Position numbers and translations under genes: made by a program
Part shown: in pieces, positions 1 through 8,209 of the stretch
Layout of the letters: every line of letters begins with the position of its first letter
Position numbering within the stretch: position 1 is the stretch's first letter
Source: an uncultured Eubacteriales bacterium
GTDB taxonomy: Bacteria > Bacillota > Clostridia > Christensenellales > Aristaeellaceae
Reading direction: 5' to 3'
DNA: 54,671 bases
Assembly: GCA_900316415.1 (NCBI GenBank)
Contig: ONCV01000011.1
Span: forward strand, 1-54,671
Notes under the pieces: generated by a model
The model's database searches: none
What the model was told of the DNA's origin: nothing
Seen by the model: only the letters and a program-made list of their open reading frames with translations

Positions 1-6
1 TACTGC

Positions 7-41
7 AAACGCCCGATTCCTTTAAGGTTTCGGGTGTTTTT
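7..41 (+). terminator. Rho-independent terminator of a plus-strand gene left of the window
   Basis: A 10-bp stem (AAACGCCCGA with TCGGGTGTTT, one G-U pair) encloses a 13-base loop and runs into T5 on the plus strand. No plus-strand gene inside the window could use it, so it probably ends a gene that lies to the left. Confidence 0.5.
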
Positions 42-59
42 GGTATGTTTTTTATTATA

Positions 60-104
60 GAAAAGGGACTGCCTCACTTTTTCTTAGCGAGACAGCCCCT
101 TTTC
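60..104 (-). terminator. Terminator after the RCC1 gene
   Basis: Read on the minus strand, a long stem starting GAAAAGGGG CTG pairs, with a few wobbles, with its partner ending CAG TCCCTTTTC around an A-rich loop. It sits 34 bases past the RCC1 stop codon and would end the long minus-strand run. Confidence 0.6.
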
Positions 105-137
105 ATTTTTCCCCGGGCCCGTTTCCGTTTTCCGGGG

Positions 138-1304
138 TTATTCGTCCCAGGCGGTGGTTCCGTTCCACACCCAGTGGTAGGAGCTTCGTTTCGTTCCGTC
201 CCCCAGCTGGCCGTAGGCGTTGTATCCGGCGACCCGGACCTTTCCGTCCGCCGTCAGGATGGAGCTGATCAGGCTGCCCATGGCCACCTGCACCGCGTCC
301 CCGCTGACCCGCACCGGCCAGGTGCCGTTGGGGGATTTTCCGTTGCCCAGCTGTCCGGCGCTGGTGCTGCCCCAGATATAGACGTTTCCCCCTTCGGTCA
401 GCGCCGCCGTGGTGGCGGAATAGGCGCAGACCGTCCGGACCGGCTCGGGGATATCCACCTTCACCAGCTCCGGCCAGCTTCCGCCCTTCGCGTCCGGGGA
501 GCCCAGCTGCCGGTATTCATTCCGGCCCCGGGTCCAGATCGTTCCTTCTTCGTCCAGCCAGAAGGCGCAGTCCGACCCGCCGGCGAACTGAACGATCCTT
601 TTCCCCTCAAACCCTTCCAGCTTCATGGGCGTCAGGATCGCCTGCCGGTTTCCGGCATCCAGCACCTGCCGGGTATTGGAGCCCCAGCCCCAGAGATTGC
701 CCTCCCGGTCCTGCGCCAGGGTGAATTTTCCGCCGCAGGCCACCGCGGTGATTCCCTCCAGCGGCAGCATGACCGGCCGGTTCCGGGCTCCCTTGTCCCC
801 CAGGCCAAGCTGGCCGAAATCGTTCCGTCCCCAGATCCAGATATGCCCGTCCGCGTCCAGCACCGCATTGTGCCCGAAGCCGCAGGAGATCTGAACGATC
901 CGCTCCAGATCCGGGATCCGCGTGGGCGTCTTGACGCTGGAATCCAGCCGCCCCAGCCCCTGGGCGCCGCGGGAGGCCGTGCCGCAGGTCCAGACGGTGC
1001 CGTCCCGCTTCAGGAACAGCGTGTTCTCGTTGCCGCACTGGATATCCAGCAGCTCCGTGCCGGAGATCCCGTCCGCCACGGCCTGGGGCTTCAGCAGCAG
1101 CTTCGTCCGCTCGGCCCCCAGCTGGCCATGGCGGTTGTCGCCCCAGCCCAGGATGGTTCCGTCCTCCCGGACCACAAACACAAAGCTCCCGCCGTTCCGC
1201 ACCATCGCTTTTCCCGGCTCCTCCAGCGCCGCCGCCCCGGCGGTCAGCGCTCCGATCGCCAGCAGCAGCGCCAGCAAAAGGGCTCCCCTTCTCTTCCGGT
1301 TCAT
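138..1304 (-). CDS. Secreted RCC1-repeat beta-propeller protein
   Basis: The product is a predicted secreted 388-residue protein with no enzyme motif. Residues 1-26 form a signal peptide with an arginine- and lysine-rich start and an AAA cleavage region. The rest holds seven RCC1-type repeats, recognisable from GWGDNRHGQLG, IWGRNDFGQLG, IWGSTSAGQLG and VAGYNAYGQLG. Repeats 2 and 4 are more degenerate. Seven is the number needed to close an RCC1 propeller. RCC1 folds usually bind proteins or ligands, so a surface or extracellular binding role is inferred. The ATG at 1304 follows a GGAGGG site; an in-frame start further upstream would lack both the site and the signal peptide position. It is the last gene of the secretion cassette, 22 bases after a NAGPA gene. 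Confidence 0.85.
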   Translation of the reverse strand: MNRKRRGALLLALLLAIGALTAGAAALEEPGKAMVRNGGSFVFVVREDGTILGWGDNRHGQLGAERTKLLLKPQAVADGISGTELLDIQCGNENTLFLKRDGTVWTCGTASRGAQGLGRLDSSVKTPTRIPDLERIVQISCGFGHNAVLDADGHIWIWGRNDFGQLGLGDKGARNRPVMLPLEGITAVACGGKFTLAQDREGNLWGWGSNTRQVLDAGNRQAILTPMKLEGFEGKRIVQFAGGSDCAFWLDEEGTIWTRGRNEYRQLGSPDAKGGSWPELVKVDIPEPVRTVCAYSATTAALTEGGNVYIWGSTSAGQLGNGKSPNGTWPVRVSGDAVQVAMGSLISSILTADGKVRVAGYNAYGQLGDGTKRSSYHWVWNGTTAWDE

Positions 1305-1326
1305 GCTTCTCCCTCCGCGGCCCGCT

Positions 1327-2295
1327 TCACTCGCCGCTCTCCCACGCGGTCGCAAAATAAATGATATCCTTCAGCGGTCGGATCTTTCGGTTCTGCGGCG
1401 CGTTGACCTTCTTCCAGCTGTCCCCGTTTTTCCGGAACACCATGGTGGCGGAGGAGCCTCCGTCCAGGTTATAGGCGGTCCGGATCTCCGGGATGGAATC
1501 GAGCAGGTCCACGAACTGATCGATGGTCAGCCCGCTGGATCCGGGATCCTCCGGGCCCTCGCTGGTGATCAGCAGGTATTCCAGCGGCCCCGTCTGGCAG
1601 ATCGCCATCCGCTGGGCCGCCTTGTTCTTCCCGAGATTGATCCGCTGTCCGTCCCGGATGGCCTCCCCGTCCAGGATCAGGGCGGGGCCGAAGGTGAAGA
1701 TCTGCACCGCCTCGTCCCAGACCGGCTCCAGGTCCTCATCCTCCGCCCAGCGGAAAATCCGCAGATCCCCCGCCTTGTCGATCATCAGGATATCGAACTT
1801 TCCGTTGCACTTGAAGCGGATCTTCTCTCCCTGCCGCATCAGCGCGCCGCGGGTCACGCTGTCGCCGCCCGCGAAATCGCCGTTGATGGCGACCACCGCC
1901 TGCACCCTTTTGGCCAGATCGTGACCGGGCGTGGTATGCAGGCTGTTGATCGGCGAGGCCATCAGCGTGCGCAGCTGGGAAGGGTCGGCAATCCGGACCC
2001 GGGCATAGATGTAGTTCGTCTCATAGACCCGTCCCGTTCCGATGCTTACCGCGATGGAAGGGTCCACATAGCCCGCGGAAAGCCCCGTCTCATCCTCCGG
2101 AAGGTAGTTTTCCTCCCGCGGCGCGATGGATTCCTTCAGGCTGTTCTGATCCACGGGGATCTCCGTGATCCGGCCCTCCGTCAGCTCCGGCAGCTCCGGC
2201 AGGGGGACGATCTCCGTTTCCGGCAGCTCCGCCGGGGCCAGGCCCGCGCAGCTGAGCAGCGCCGCCAGCAGCAGAATTCCGGTTAATCTTTTCAC
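1327..2295 (-). CDS. Secreted phosphodiester glycosidase (NAGPA domain) family protein, paralog 3
   Basis: This 322-residue protein belongs to the family of phosphodiester alpha-N-acetylglucosaminidase, which removes sugar from a phosphodiester. The bacterial substrate is unknown; cell-wall polymer or capsule is an inference. Visible family blocks are NGDF near 138-141, FGPAL near 202, QTGPLEY near 234, AYNLDGGSS at 274-282 and IIYFATAW near the C-terminus. A signal peptide ends near APA at 20-22. LLSC in it is only a poor lipobox. The start is a GTG that overlaps the stop of the upstream DUF6273 gene (GTGA) behind a GGAGG site, so the two are translationally coupled. It is one of three paralogs in 5 kb. 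Confidence 0.85.
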   Translation of the reverse strand: MKRLTGILLLAALLSCAGLAPAELPETEIVPLPELPELTEGRITEIPVDQNSLKESIAPREENYLPEDETGLSAGYVDPSIAVSIGTGRVYETNYIYARVRIADPSQLRTLMASPINSLHTTPGHDLAKRVQAVVAINGDFAGGDSVTRGALMRQGEKIRFKCNGKFDILMIDKAGDLRIFRWAEDEDLEPVWDEAVQIFTFGPALILDGEAIRDGQRINLGKNKAAQRMAICQTGPLEYLLITSEGPEDPGSSGLTIDQFVDLLDSIPEIRTAYNLDGGSSATMVFRKNGDSWKKVNAPQNRKIRPLKDIIYFATAWESGE

Positions 2296-3200
2296 CTGTT
2301 CCGTTCCTCCGTTTTCTCCCCGATCCGATAGGGATCCTCCAGGGTGCCCGCACCGCCGGCAATCTCCATCCGATCCATGCTCAGGTACAGCGCCGGGCGC
2401 ACCCCGATATTGTCCCGGGCCACATCGATATGCCCGATCTGGCCCCCGTCCTTGGTGGCCACGGCGTGCCGGCCGTCCGACGACGATTGGCTCCGCGCCC
2501 ACCAGGGGCTGCAGGATCCGTACTTCGCCTGGAACACATAGAGCCGGGTCTCCTCCACGGTCACCCGCTCCCCGGCCAGCCCGTAGACGCGCTCCCGGGG
2601 ATTCGGGTACTCCGCCTGCGGCACGCCGTTGTCATGGATGGCCCACTCCGTTCCCCAGGCCCGCACGCCGGGATCCTCCGCGATCTTCTTCAGGTTGTTG
2701 GTTCCCTTGTGGGTGGTGCCCAGCCCGATGTCCCGGTTTTTCATGTCCTCCAGGGACACCAGAAAAACCTTGCCGTAATCCCCGCAGGGGAGCAGCAGCT
2801 CCCTTTCCTCCGGGGTGAACGCCCGCTCCGCGAAGGTGCCGTTCAGGTATTCGCACAGCTCGGTCCCGGCGAAGTCCCCCTTCAGCTCGTCCCGGTACTC
2901 CGCCCGGGTCCGGTTTTCCTTCTGCCGCTTCTCCGTCCCCACGTCCTGCCGGGTAATGTGCATCGGCCGGGCGAAGAGAATGTATTCGCTGAGCAGGTAG
3001 GCCTTCTCCCCGTCCGCCGTCAGCACCCGCCAGACGATGGGCTGCTCCGTGCCGTCCGCCAGCTGGGGATACCGGCCCAGCGAAACGTACACATAGCCGT
3101 TTTCCTTCTCATAGCCCCGGAGCCCTTCCTCCGCCCGGCCCGTGCCCGCCCACAGCAGCGCGCAGGCCAGCAGCGCCAGCAGTATCTTTTTCCCGCTCAT
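2292..3200 (-). CDS. Secreted DUF6273 domain protein
   Basis: This 302-residue protein has a signal peptide (cleavage near GRA, residue 23) and a DUF6273-type domain. The domain starts with YVSLGRYPQ near 38-46, continues with an IVWRVL strand and an AYLLSEYIL block, has PWWARSQS at 232-239 and ends with IGVRPALYL at 265-273. This fold occurs in secreted or surface proteins of Firmicutes; its function is unknown and I infer none beyond a surface role. The ATG at 3200 overlaps the stop of the upstream Lgt-like gene by four bases, and its own stop overlaps the next NAGPA start, so three genes are coupled. A cysteine at residue 13 lies too early in the hydrophobic core to be a lipobox. Confidence 0.75.
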   Translation of the reverse strand: MSGKKILLALLACALLWAGTGRAEEGLRGYEKENGYVYVSLGRYPQLADGTEQPIVWRVLTADGEKAYLLSEYILFARPMHITRQDVGTEKRQKENRTRAEYRDELKGDFAGTELCEYLNGTFAERAFTPEERELLLPCGDYGKVFLVSLEDMKNRDIGLGTTHKGTNNLKKIAEDPGVRAWGTEWAIHDNGVPQAEYPNPRERVYGLAGERVTVEETRLYVFQAKYGSCSPWWARSQSSSDGRHAVATKDGGQIGHIDVARDNIGVRPALYLSMDRMEIAGGAGTLEDPYRIGEKTEERNR

Positions 3201-4216
3201 TTCCCCCGTTCCTTTCCCGTCCCGCCGCGGGCGCCGTCTCCCGTCCGCCGGCGCAGCCGGTCCACCGCCCGGAACATCATCCAGCATCCCAGCGCCGAGA
3301 CCGCGTAGCACAGGTCCATGGTCATCCATTCCAGGAACCCGATCTTCTTCTCCAGCGCGAACTCCATGGCCGTCACCAGCAGGGCGCCTCCCAGCAGCAG
3401 CGGCAGGGACGGACCCAGACCCTTTCCGGCCCGGCGCCAGCAGATCACCAGCAGCGCGGCCAGCAGCACCGCGCTGAGCACCTGGTTCACCCGGACGAAG
3501 CCCCATTTCGGGATATCGTCCTGCCGCAGGCTTTCATACAGGATCCGGACCGCCGCGTACAGGCTCAGGCTGAAGACCGCCCGGTCCCCGTCCCGCGCCG
3601 GGGACAGGCGCATCGTCCAATGCAGCCCCAGCAGCAGGAACAGCCCCACCGGCAGGAACACCGCCCAGTTCGCGTAGCCATAGAAGGGATCCCGCACCGC
3701 GAAGGGAAAATGCGTGAAGAAGTCCGCCAGGGGACCCGGCTCCTCCGAGGCCAGCAGGCTCATGCTGTTCTCCGTCAGGAACCAGTCCTCCACCTTCCAG
3801 CCGAATCCGCCGCCGATGAGCCCCTCTCCCAGGGCGCAGGCCGCGCCGAACAGCAGGAAGGGCCCGGCCAGCAGATCCGCCGTTTTCGCAAAGGGCGCCT
3901 TCCCGGTCCGGCAGGCGAGGCCCAGGGCCGCGGCCGCCCCCGCCAGCGCGCCGTACAGCAGATAGCCGCCGCCGGGGAAGTCCAGCAGCATTTCGCCGAA
4001 ATAATCCTCGATCATGTCCAGGCTGCTCAGGGCATACCCGAGATGCGCCAGAACCAGGCCCAGCGGAAGGGCCATCAGCCAGAAAAGCTCCACGGTCCGC
4101 CGGGTCATCCGGTCCAGCGCTCCCCGCCGGCTCATCCATACCCCGGCCGCCAGGGCGGCGGCCGTCACGGCGCCGAAGGGGAACAGCCGCAGGGATCCGA
4201 TTTCCAGAGGCTGCAT
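3197..4216 (-). CDS. Divergent Lgt-like integral membrane protein, paralog B
   Basis: This 339-residue polytopic protein aligns by eye with prolipoprotein diacylglyceryl transferase. GGGYLLYGALAG (82-93) matches the Lgt GGxSFHGG block, CALGEGLIGGG (127-137) matches GRIGNFINGE, and RILYESLRQDD (224-234) matches the late Arg/Glu block. The essential histidine of the first block is tyrosine, and the arginine of the second is alanine. It therefore may not be a lipoprotein transferase. After the core come two more membrane segments with EFALEKKIGFL (285-295) and CY....ALG, both also present in paralog A at 8206-9153. A GGAGG site precedes the ATG. It is coupled to the DUF6273 gene downstream. A related acyl- or prenyl-lipid transferase activity is possible but unproven. 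Confidence 0.7.
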   Translation of the reverse strand: MQPLEIGSLRLFPFGAVTAAALAAGVWMSRRGALDRMTRRTVELFWLMALPLGLVLAHLGYALSSLDMIEDYFGEMLLDFPGGGYLLYGALAGAAAALGLACRTGKAPFAKTADLLAGPFLLFGAACALGEGLIGGGFGWKVEDWFLTENSMSLLASEEPGPLADFFTHFPFAVRDPFYGYANWAVFLPVGLFLLLGLHWTMRLSPARDGDRAVFSLSLYAAVRILYESLRQDDIPKWGFVRVNQVLSAVLLAALLVICWRRAGKGLGPSLPLLLGGALLVTAMEFALEKKIGFLEWMTMDLCYAVSALGCWMMFRAVDRLRRRTGDGARGGTGKERGK

Positions 4217-4219
4217 GGC

Positions 4220-5287
4220 TTATTCCTCCTGCCAGGCGGACGCGAAATACAGGATATCGCTGATCTGCCGGTGTCCGGGGGTGGTATGGATCCGCTCCCC
4301 CTTCAGCACCACGTTGGTGGAGCCGCCCCCGTCCAGGTTGTAGGCCATGACGCAGTTCGGGAAGAGATACGCGATGTAGTCCGCGAACTCCTGAATCGTC
4401 ATGCCCATGGAGCCGTCCGTCTTTCCGTAGGCTTCCACGATGGCGTATTCCAGGGGCCCGGTCTGCAGCACGGCCACCCGCTGCTGCGCGTAGCACCACT
4501 GGAACTCCCCGCTCTTCGCCACGCTGGTTTCGCTGATTTTCCGCGCGGCGCCGTTCTCCACCAGCACGGGGCCCAGGGTAAAGGTATTCACGATGGTTTT
4601 CCCCTCCGGCAGCGACGCCATGTACGCGTCCGCGTCCGCCGCGGCGGCACCGTAGAGGGCGGAGAAATCCCCGTTCTGATCGATGAAAAGCACGTCCCGC
4701 TTGCCGTTCAGCTTGTTGCGGTAGAACTCGCCCTGCCGGAGCACATAGCCCGTCTTGCCGTGATACTTGAAGAAATCCCCGTTGACCGCCGCCACCGCGT
4801 TCTTGTGCTTCGCCAGATCCGCGGCCTCCACGAAGCCGCCCTTCTTGTAGTTGTCAAAGGTCATGGCCGTCCGGACCTGGGAGGCGTTCGCCACCTTCAC
4901 GTAGGTGATGGAGCTCTGGATCTGCTTCGCTTTGTAGGCAGGCAGCAGCGTGGCATACTCGCACCGCACGGAGATGGAGGGATCCTCATAGATATGCCAG
5001 GCGAATTTGGAAACCGCCGCGTCCTTTTCCGTGGGGGCCCAGGCGCCGGTCTCCGCGTCATATTTCAGCACCTTCGGCTGCGCGGTGCCGAAGGCCAGCA
5101 CCCGCTCGTCGCCCAGCGCCTCCTCCCCGGGAATCAGGGTCCAGTTTTCCTCCGGCGCCGGCGCGCCGGGAACCGACTGATCCAGGGGTAGCTCGATGAC
5201 CTCCGCCAGGGAGGGGGAGGACACCAGGAAAAGCAGGGAAAAGATCATCAGCCCGATCAGGGTCATACGCAGCATACGGGTTTTCAT
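4220..5287 (-). CDS. Secreted phosphodiester glycosidase (NAGPA domain) family protein, paralog 2
   Basis: This 355-residue protein has a signal peptide (cleavage after SLA, residue 28), a variable stretch to about residue 95 and a NAGPA domain. The domain begins with YEDPSIS near 100-106, has VNGDFF at 168-173 and NLDGGGS at 317-323, and ends ISDILYFASAW. The NGD and NLDGG blocks are the conserved core of the family. Paralogs 1 and 3 carry the same opening DPSI and closing YFA(S/T)AW signatures, so all three probably arose by duplication. The ATG follows AAGGAG. Three bases separate its stop from the Lgt-like gene. The substrate is unknown. Confidence 0.85.
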   Translation of the reverse strand: MKTRMLRMTLIGLMIFSLLFLVSSPSLAEVIELPLDQSVPGAPAPEENWTLIPGEEALGDERVLAFGTAQPKVLKYDAETGAWAPTEKDAAVSKFAWHIYEDPSISVRCEYATLLPAYKAKQIQSSITYVKVANASQVRTAMTFDNYKKGGFVEAADLAKHKNAVAAVNGDFFKYHGKTGYVLRQGEFYRNKLNGKRDVLFIDQNGDFSALYGAAAADADAYMASLPEGKTIVNTFTLGPVLVENGAARKISETSVAKSGEFQWCYAQQRVAVLQTGPLEYAIVEAYGKTDGSMGMTIQEFADYIAYLFPNCVMAYNLDGGGSTNVVLKGERIHTTPGHRQISDILYFASAWQEE

Positions 5288-5305
5288 CGGCCGCAGTCTC
5301 CTTTC

Positions 5306-6196
5306 TTATTCCGCCTGCCAGGCGCTGGCAAAATAGACGATGTCCGGCACGGAACGGTAGTCGTCCCCGCCGTTGCTGTCCGTCTGATCCCGCCAGTTGC
5401 CCATGAACGCCAGATGGCAGGAGTTTCCGCCGTCCAGGTTGTAGGCCTGCTGGATGCCGTCAAAGGTGGCCAGGAACTGGGTGAACAGCTCCAGGGTCAT
5501 CCCGGAATACGCCACGGTGATCACCATGTAATCCAGGGGGCCCATCTGGCACAGGGCGATCCGGCGTTCCCCGCTCTTCGGGTTCGAGGCGGCGGGCGCG
5601 CGGTCCGGATTCATGACCACTTCCCCGTCCCGGATCAGCGCGGGGCCGAAGCACAGGGCGTTGTTCACCCGCTTGCCGTTGATGGTGGTTCTGTCCATCG
5701 TTTCCGGGTGCTCCTCCGCCAGGATGATGTGGAAATCCCCGTCCTCGTCGATCAGCAGCAGATCCTGGTTCTCCGCCATGCCGTCGCGGAAGACCTGCCC
5801 CTGGCGCAGCACGTAGCGGCCCGCGTTTCCCGTGTAATAGTCGCCGTTGATGGCGGCCACGGCGTTCATCCGCCGGGCCATCACCTCCGTCCGGGCGACG
5901 CCGCGCCGGTCGAAGCCCGCGGCCGCCGCGGTCCGCAGCTGGGATCCGTTGGCGATTTTGATCCGGGCCAGGTAGTACATCACGTGCCATTCGTCGCTGT
6001 GGGCGGACTCATAGGTCGCGGTGATGGAGGGATCCTCATAGTGATTGAATTCCTCGCTGCCCCGCTTCGCCGGGAAGGAAGCCTGCAGCTTCATTCCGGG
6101 GGAGAAATCCAGGGGCAGGGTCACCACCTCCGCCCGCGCGCGGCAGGAGAGCAGCGCGCACACGGCACACAGGATCAGCGTCAGCGTTCTTTTCAT
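5306..6196 (-). CDS. Secreted phosphodiester glycosidase (NAGPA domain) family protein, paralog 1
   Basis: This 296-residue protein is the shortest of the three paralogs and is close to a bare NAGPA domain. The signal peptide ends at RARA, residue 22. HYEDPSIT opens the domain, NGDY is at 117-120, and NLDGGNS at 253-259 is followed by a longer loop before PDIVYFASAW. The family removes sugars from phosphodiesters; here the target is not known. LLSC precedes the cleavage site but the following RARA|E fits signal peptidase I better. A purine-rich AGAGGA site precedes the ATG. It lies 18 bases upstream of paralog 2 and 36 bases downstream of the LRR genes. Confidence 0.83.
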   Translation of the reverse strand: MKRTLTLILCAVCALLSCRARAEVVTLPLDFSPGMKLQASFPAKRGSEEFNHYEDPSITATYESAHSDEWHVMYYLARIKIANGSQLRTAAAAGFDRRGVARTEVMARRMNAVAAINGDYYTGNAGRYVLRQGQVFRDGMAENQDLLLIDEDGDFHIILAEEHPETMDRTTINGKRVNNALCFGPALIRDGEVVMNPDRAPAASNPKSGERRIALCQMGPLDYMVITVAYSGMTLELFTQFLATFDGIQQAYNLDGGNSCHLAFMGNWRDQTDSNGGDDYRSVPDIVYFASAWQAE

Positions 6197-6232
6197 TCAG
6201 GTTCCTCTTTCTGTTCGGTCGCGCCTGGCGCG

Positions 6233-7252
6233 TTATTCGAACGGCGTCCAGGTCAGGTGCTTGAAGCACCGGCGGAAATGGTAGTACCGGTCGTGGTTCC
6301 GCCATTTGTGGGAGATGGCGGAGCCCTCCGCCGTGAAATCCGCGGTGCAGCCGGGGTGCAGGGCGATGAAGCGCTCCTGCTCCTCCTTCGGCAGCTTCTT
6401 CAGCCCGTTGGCCCAGAACCGGTCGAGGGAGGTCACCCCGTCCAGGGGGGACAGGTCCGTCACCCGGGTGGAGCTCACGTTCAGGTCCAGCATCTCCCGG
6501 CAGTTCGCCAGGGGGGACAGGTCGGAAACATGCGTGTTGTGCACCTCCAGATACTTCAGGTGGGTCAGGTTTCCGATCTCCGTCAGGTCCTCCACGTGCT
6601 CGTTGTTGGAAATGATCAGCAGCTCCAGGTCGGGGAAGTACCGGAGGAAGCTCAGGCTCGTGAAGGTGTTGTGCCCCAGGTCCAGCGCCTTCAGCCCGGG
6701 CACGTACCGCAGCAGCTCCACGTGCTCGTCCTTCAGGCGGGCGCCGTAGTCCGTGTGGTTCAGGGTGCTGTAGGCCGTGGCGGTGGTCGGGCAGTAATGC
6801 TCCCCCTTCAGGTGCACGACCCATTCAAAGCGGATCTCCGGGTATTCCTCCATCAGCGCCAGGAAGGTCTCGTTCGAGGGCTGGCGGTGGGTGGAATTGT
6901 CCACCGTCTTCAGCTCCGGGCACAGGGCCAGCAGCAGCCGCAGGTTCTTCTCCGACAGCTCCTTCTTGATGCCCGCCAGGTCCAGCGTCTCCGTCCCGTC
7001 CGAGAAGGTGAGGCCGTTCCAGGTGCAGGTAAAGTGAAACTCCGCGCCCTCCGGCAGGGCTGCCTTCAGGTCCGTCAGCTGCTGGGGCGTCCACCCCTTC
7101 GCGGTCACGGACGCCTCCGCCGGCGCGTGCTCCCGGACCGCCTGCAGGGCCTGCCGGTAGTTCCCCGGCAGCTCCTCCGCCCGGGCCGCCCCGGCCCCCA
7201 GCAGCAGCGCGGCGCACAGGCCCGCGGCCAGCCTTCTGATCCCCTTTTTCAT
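6233..7252 (-). CDS. Secreted leucine-rich-repeat protein 2
   Basis: This 339-residue protein has a signal peptide (GAARA, cleavage near 25), an N-terminal region of about 140 residues and roughly five 22-23 residue leucine-rich repeats. LKALDLGHN, LELLIISNN, LKYLEVHNT and MLDLNVSST are repeat cores. It ends in a short signature starting KWRNH and finishing exactly at PFE. The same signature occurs in the neighbouring LRR protein. Such LRR folds bind proteins or glycans, but no ligand can be named. No sortase motif or transmembrane anchor follows, so it is either released or held non-covalently. It follows LRR 1 after 18 bases. Confidence 0.8.
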   Translation of the reverse strand: MKKGIRRLAAGLCAALLLGAGAARAEELPGNYRQALQAVREHAPAEASVTAKGWTPQQLTDLKAALPEGAEFHFTCTWNGLTFSDGTETLDLAGIKKELSEKNLRLLLALCPELKTVDNSTHRQPSNETFLALMEEYPEIRFEWVVHLKGEHYCPTTATAYSTLNHTDYGARLKDEHVELLRYVPGLKALDLGHNTFTSLSFLRYFPDLELLIISNNEHVEDLTEIGNLTHLKYLEVHNTHVSDLSPLANCREMLDLNVSSTRVTDLSPLDGVTSLDRFWANGLKKLPKEEQERFIALHPGCTADFTAEGSAISHKWRNHDRYYHFRRCFKHLTWTPFE

Positions 7253-7270
7253 CTTCGGCTCCCCCCCAGA

Positions 7271-8209
7271 TCAGTCCTGCTTCTTCAATGCCTCCGAGCG
7301 CCAGGGCTCCGGCATGTTCTCCGGATCCGAGTCCTCAAAGGGTTCATAGACCCGGTTGTGGAACATCCGCTGCAGCGTCCGGTAATGGGAATGGGTGCGC
7401 CACCCCCCCGCGGTGGAGGTGGACTCCCAGTCCACGTGGCAGTCCGGCAGCGCCTCCTGCAGCTCCCGCACCAGCGCCTCGTCCGGCGCCTTTTTGTCGT
7501 CCAGGTTGTACAGGTGGATCCACAGCCGTTTCAGGCTTTTGATGTTCTCCACGGGCCGGATGTCCTTTATCCGGTTTTTCACCACGTTCAGGTCCATCAG
7601 GCAGGGCAGCTCCGCCAGGCAGGAGATGTCCTCGATCCGGTTGTGGAAGATTTCCAGATACTCCAGATGCTTCAGGGACGCGATGGGGGTGATGTCCGTC
7701 AGATCGCAGATCGCCACGATCAGCACCCGCAGCTCCGGCAGGTCGTACAGGAAATCCAGATTCTTCACCGGATTGTGTCCCAGGTCCAGCGCGTAGAGGT
7801 TCGGGCACCAGCGAAGCATGGCGCATTCGTCATGGCCGGAAGTTCTTCCCTCCCCCGCGAACAGGGTGGAGAAGGCGGTCACGTCCGTGCGGACATGCCG
7901 GTCCCCCAGGTGCAGCGTGCAGCTGAAAGTCACGTCCGGGTACCGCTCGTTCAGGGTCTCGAAGGCCTGCACGTTCGGCGTGGACTGATACATGTCCACA
8001 TGCTTCAGGTTCGGCAGCTGGTCCAGGAATTCGTAAAACTTGTCCCAGTCCCAGATCTGGATCTTTCCCATGTCCAGGTTCTCGATCCCGCTGTCCACTT
8101 CCAGCCCCCGGAACCGGACCGTGTCCGCCCGGGCCGCGCCGAACAGCAGGACAGCGCACAGCAGAAGCGCCGCCAGGCGCCGGATTCTCCCGTTTCCCTT
8201 TCCGCTCAT
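7271..8209 (-). CDS. Secreted leucine-rich-repeat protein 1
   Basis: This 312-residue paralog of the next gene has a signal peptide (FGAARA, cleavage near 28). It shares an N-terminal domain that ends with a conserved YALDLGHN, about five leucine-rich repeats (LRVLIVAIC, LEYLEIFHN, LMDLNVVKN, LKRLWIHLY) and the C-terminal signature starting GWRTH and ending EPFE. Seventeen extra residues follow that signature. The ATG at 8209 overlaps the stop of the upstream Lgt-like gene by four bases, so the LRR protein and the membrane protein are probably made together. The longer upstream frame has no hydrophobic start and no ribosome site. Function unknown; a surface recognition role is inferred. Confidence 0.8.
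   Translation of the reverse strand: MSGKGNGRIRRLAALLLCAVLLFGAARADTVRFRGLEVDSGIENLDMGKIQIWDWDKFYEFLDQLPNLKHVDMYQSTPNVQAFETLNERYPDVTFSCTLHLGDRHVRTDVTAFSTLFAGEGRTSGHDECAMLRWCPNLYALDLGHNPVKNLDFLYDLPELRVLIVAICDLTDITPIASLKHLEYLEIFHNRIEDISCLAELPCLMDLNVVKNRIKDIRPVENIKSLKRLWIHLYNLDDKKAPDEALVRELQEALPDCHVDWESTSTAGGWRTHSHYRTLQRMFHNRVYEPFEDSDPENMPEPWRSEALKKQD

Noticed and set aside
2292..3200. Cysteine in LLAC of the DUF6273 signal peptide as a lipobox
   Set aside because: It lies at residue 13, in the middle of the hydrophobic stretch, with a normal signal peptidase I site ten residues later.
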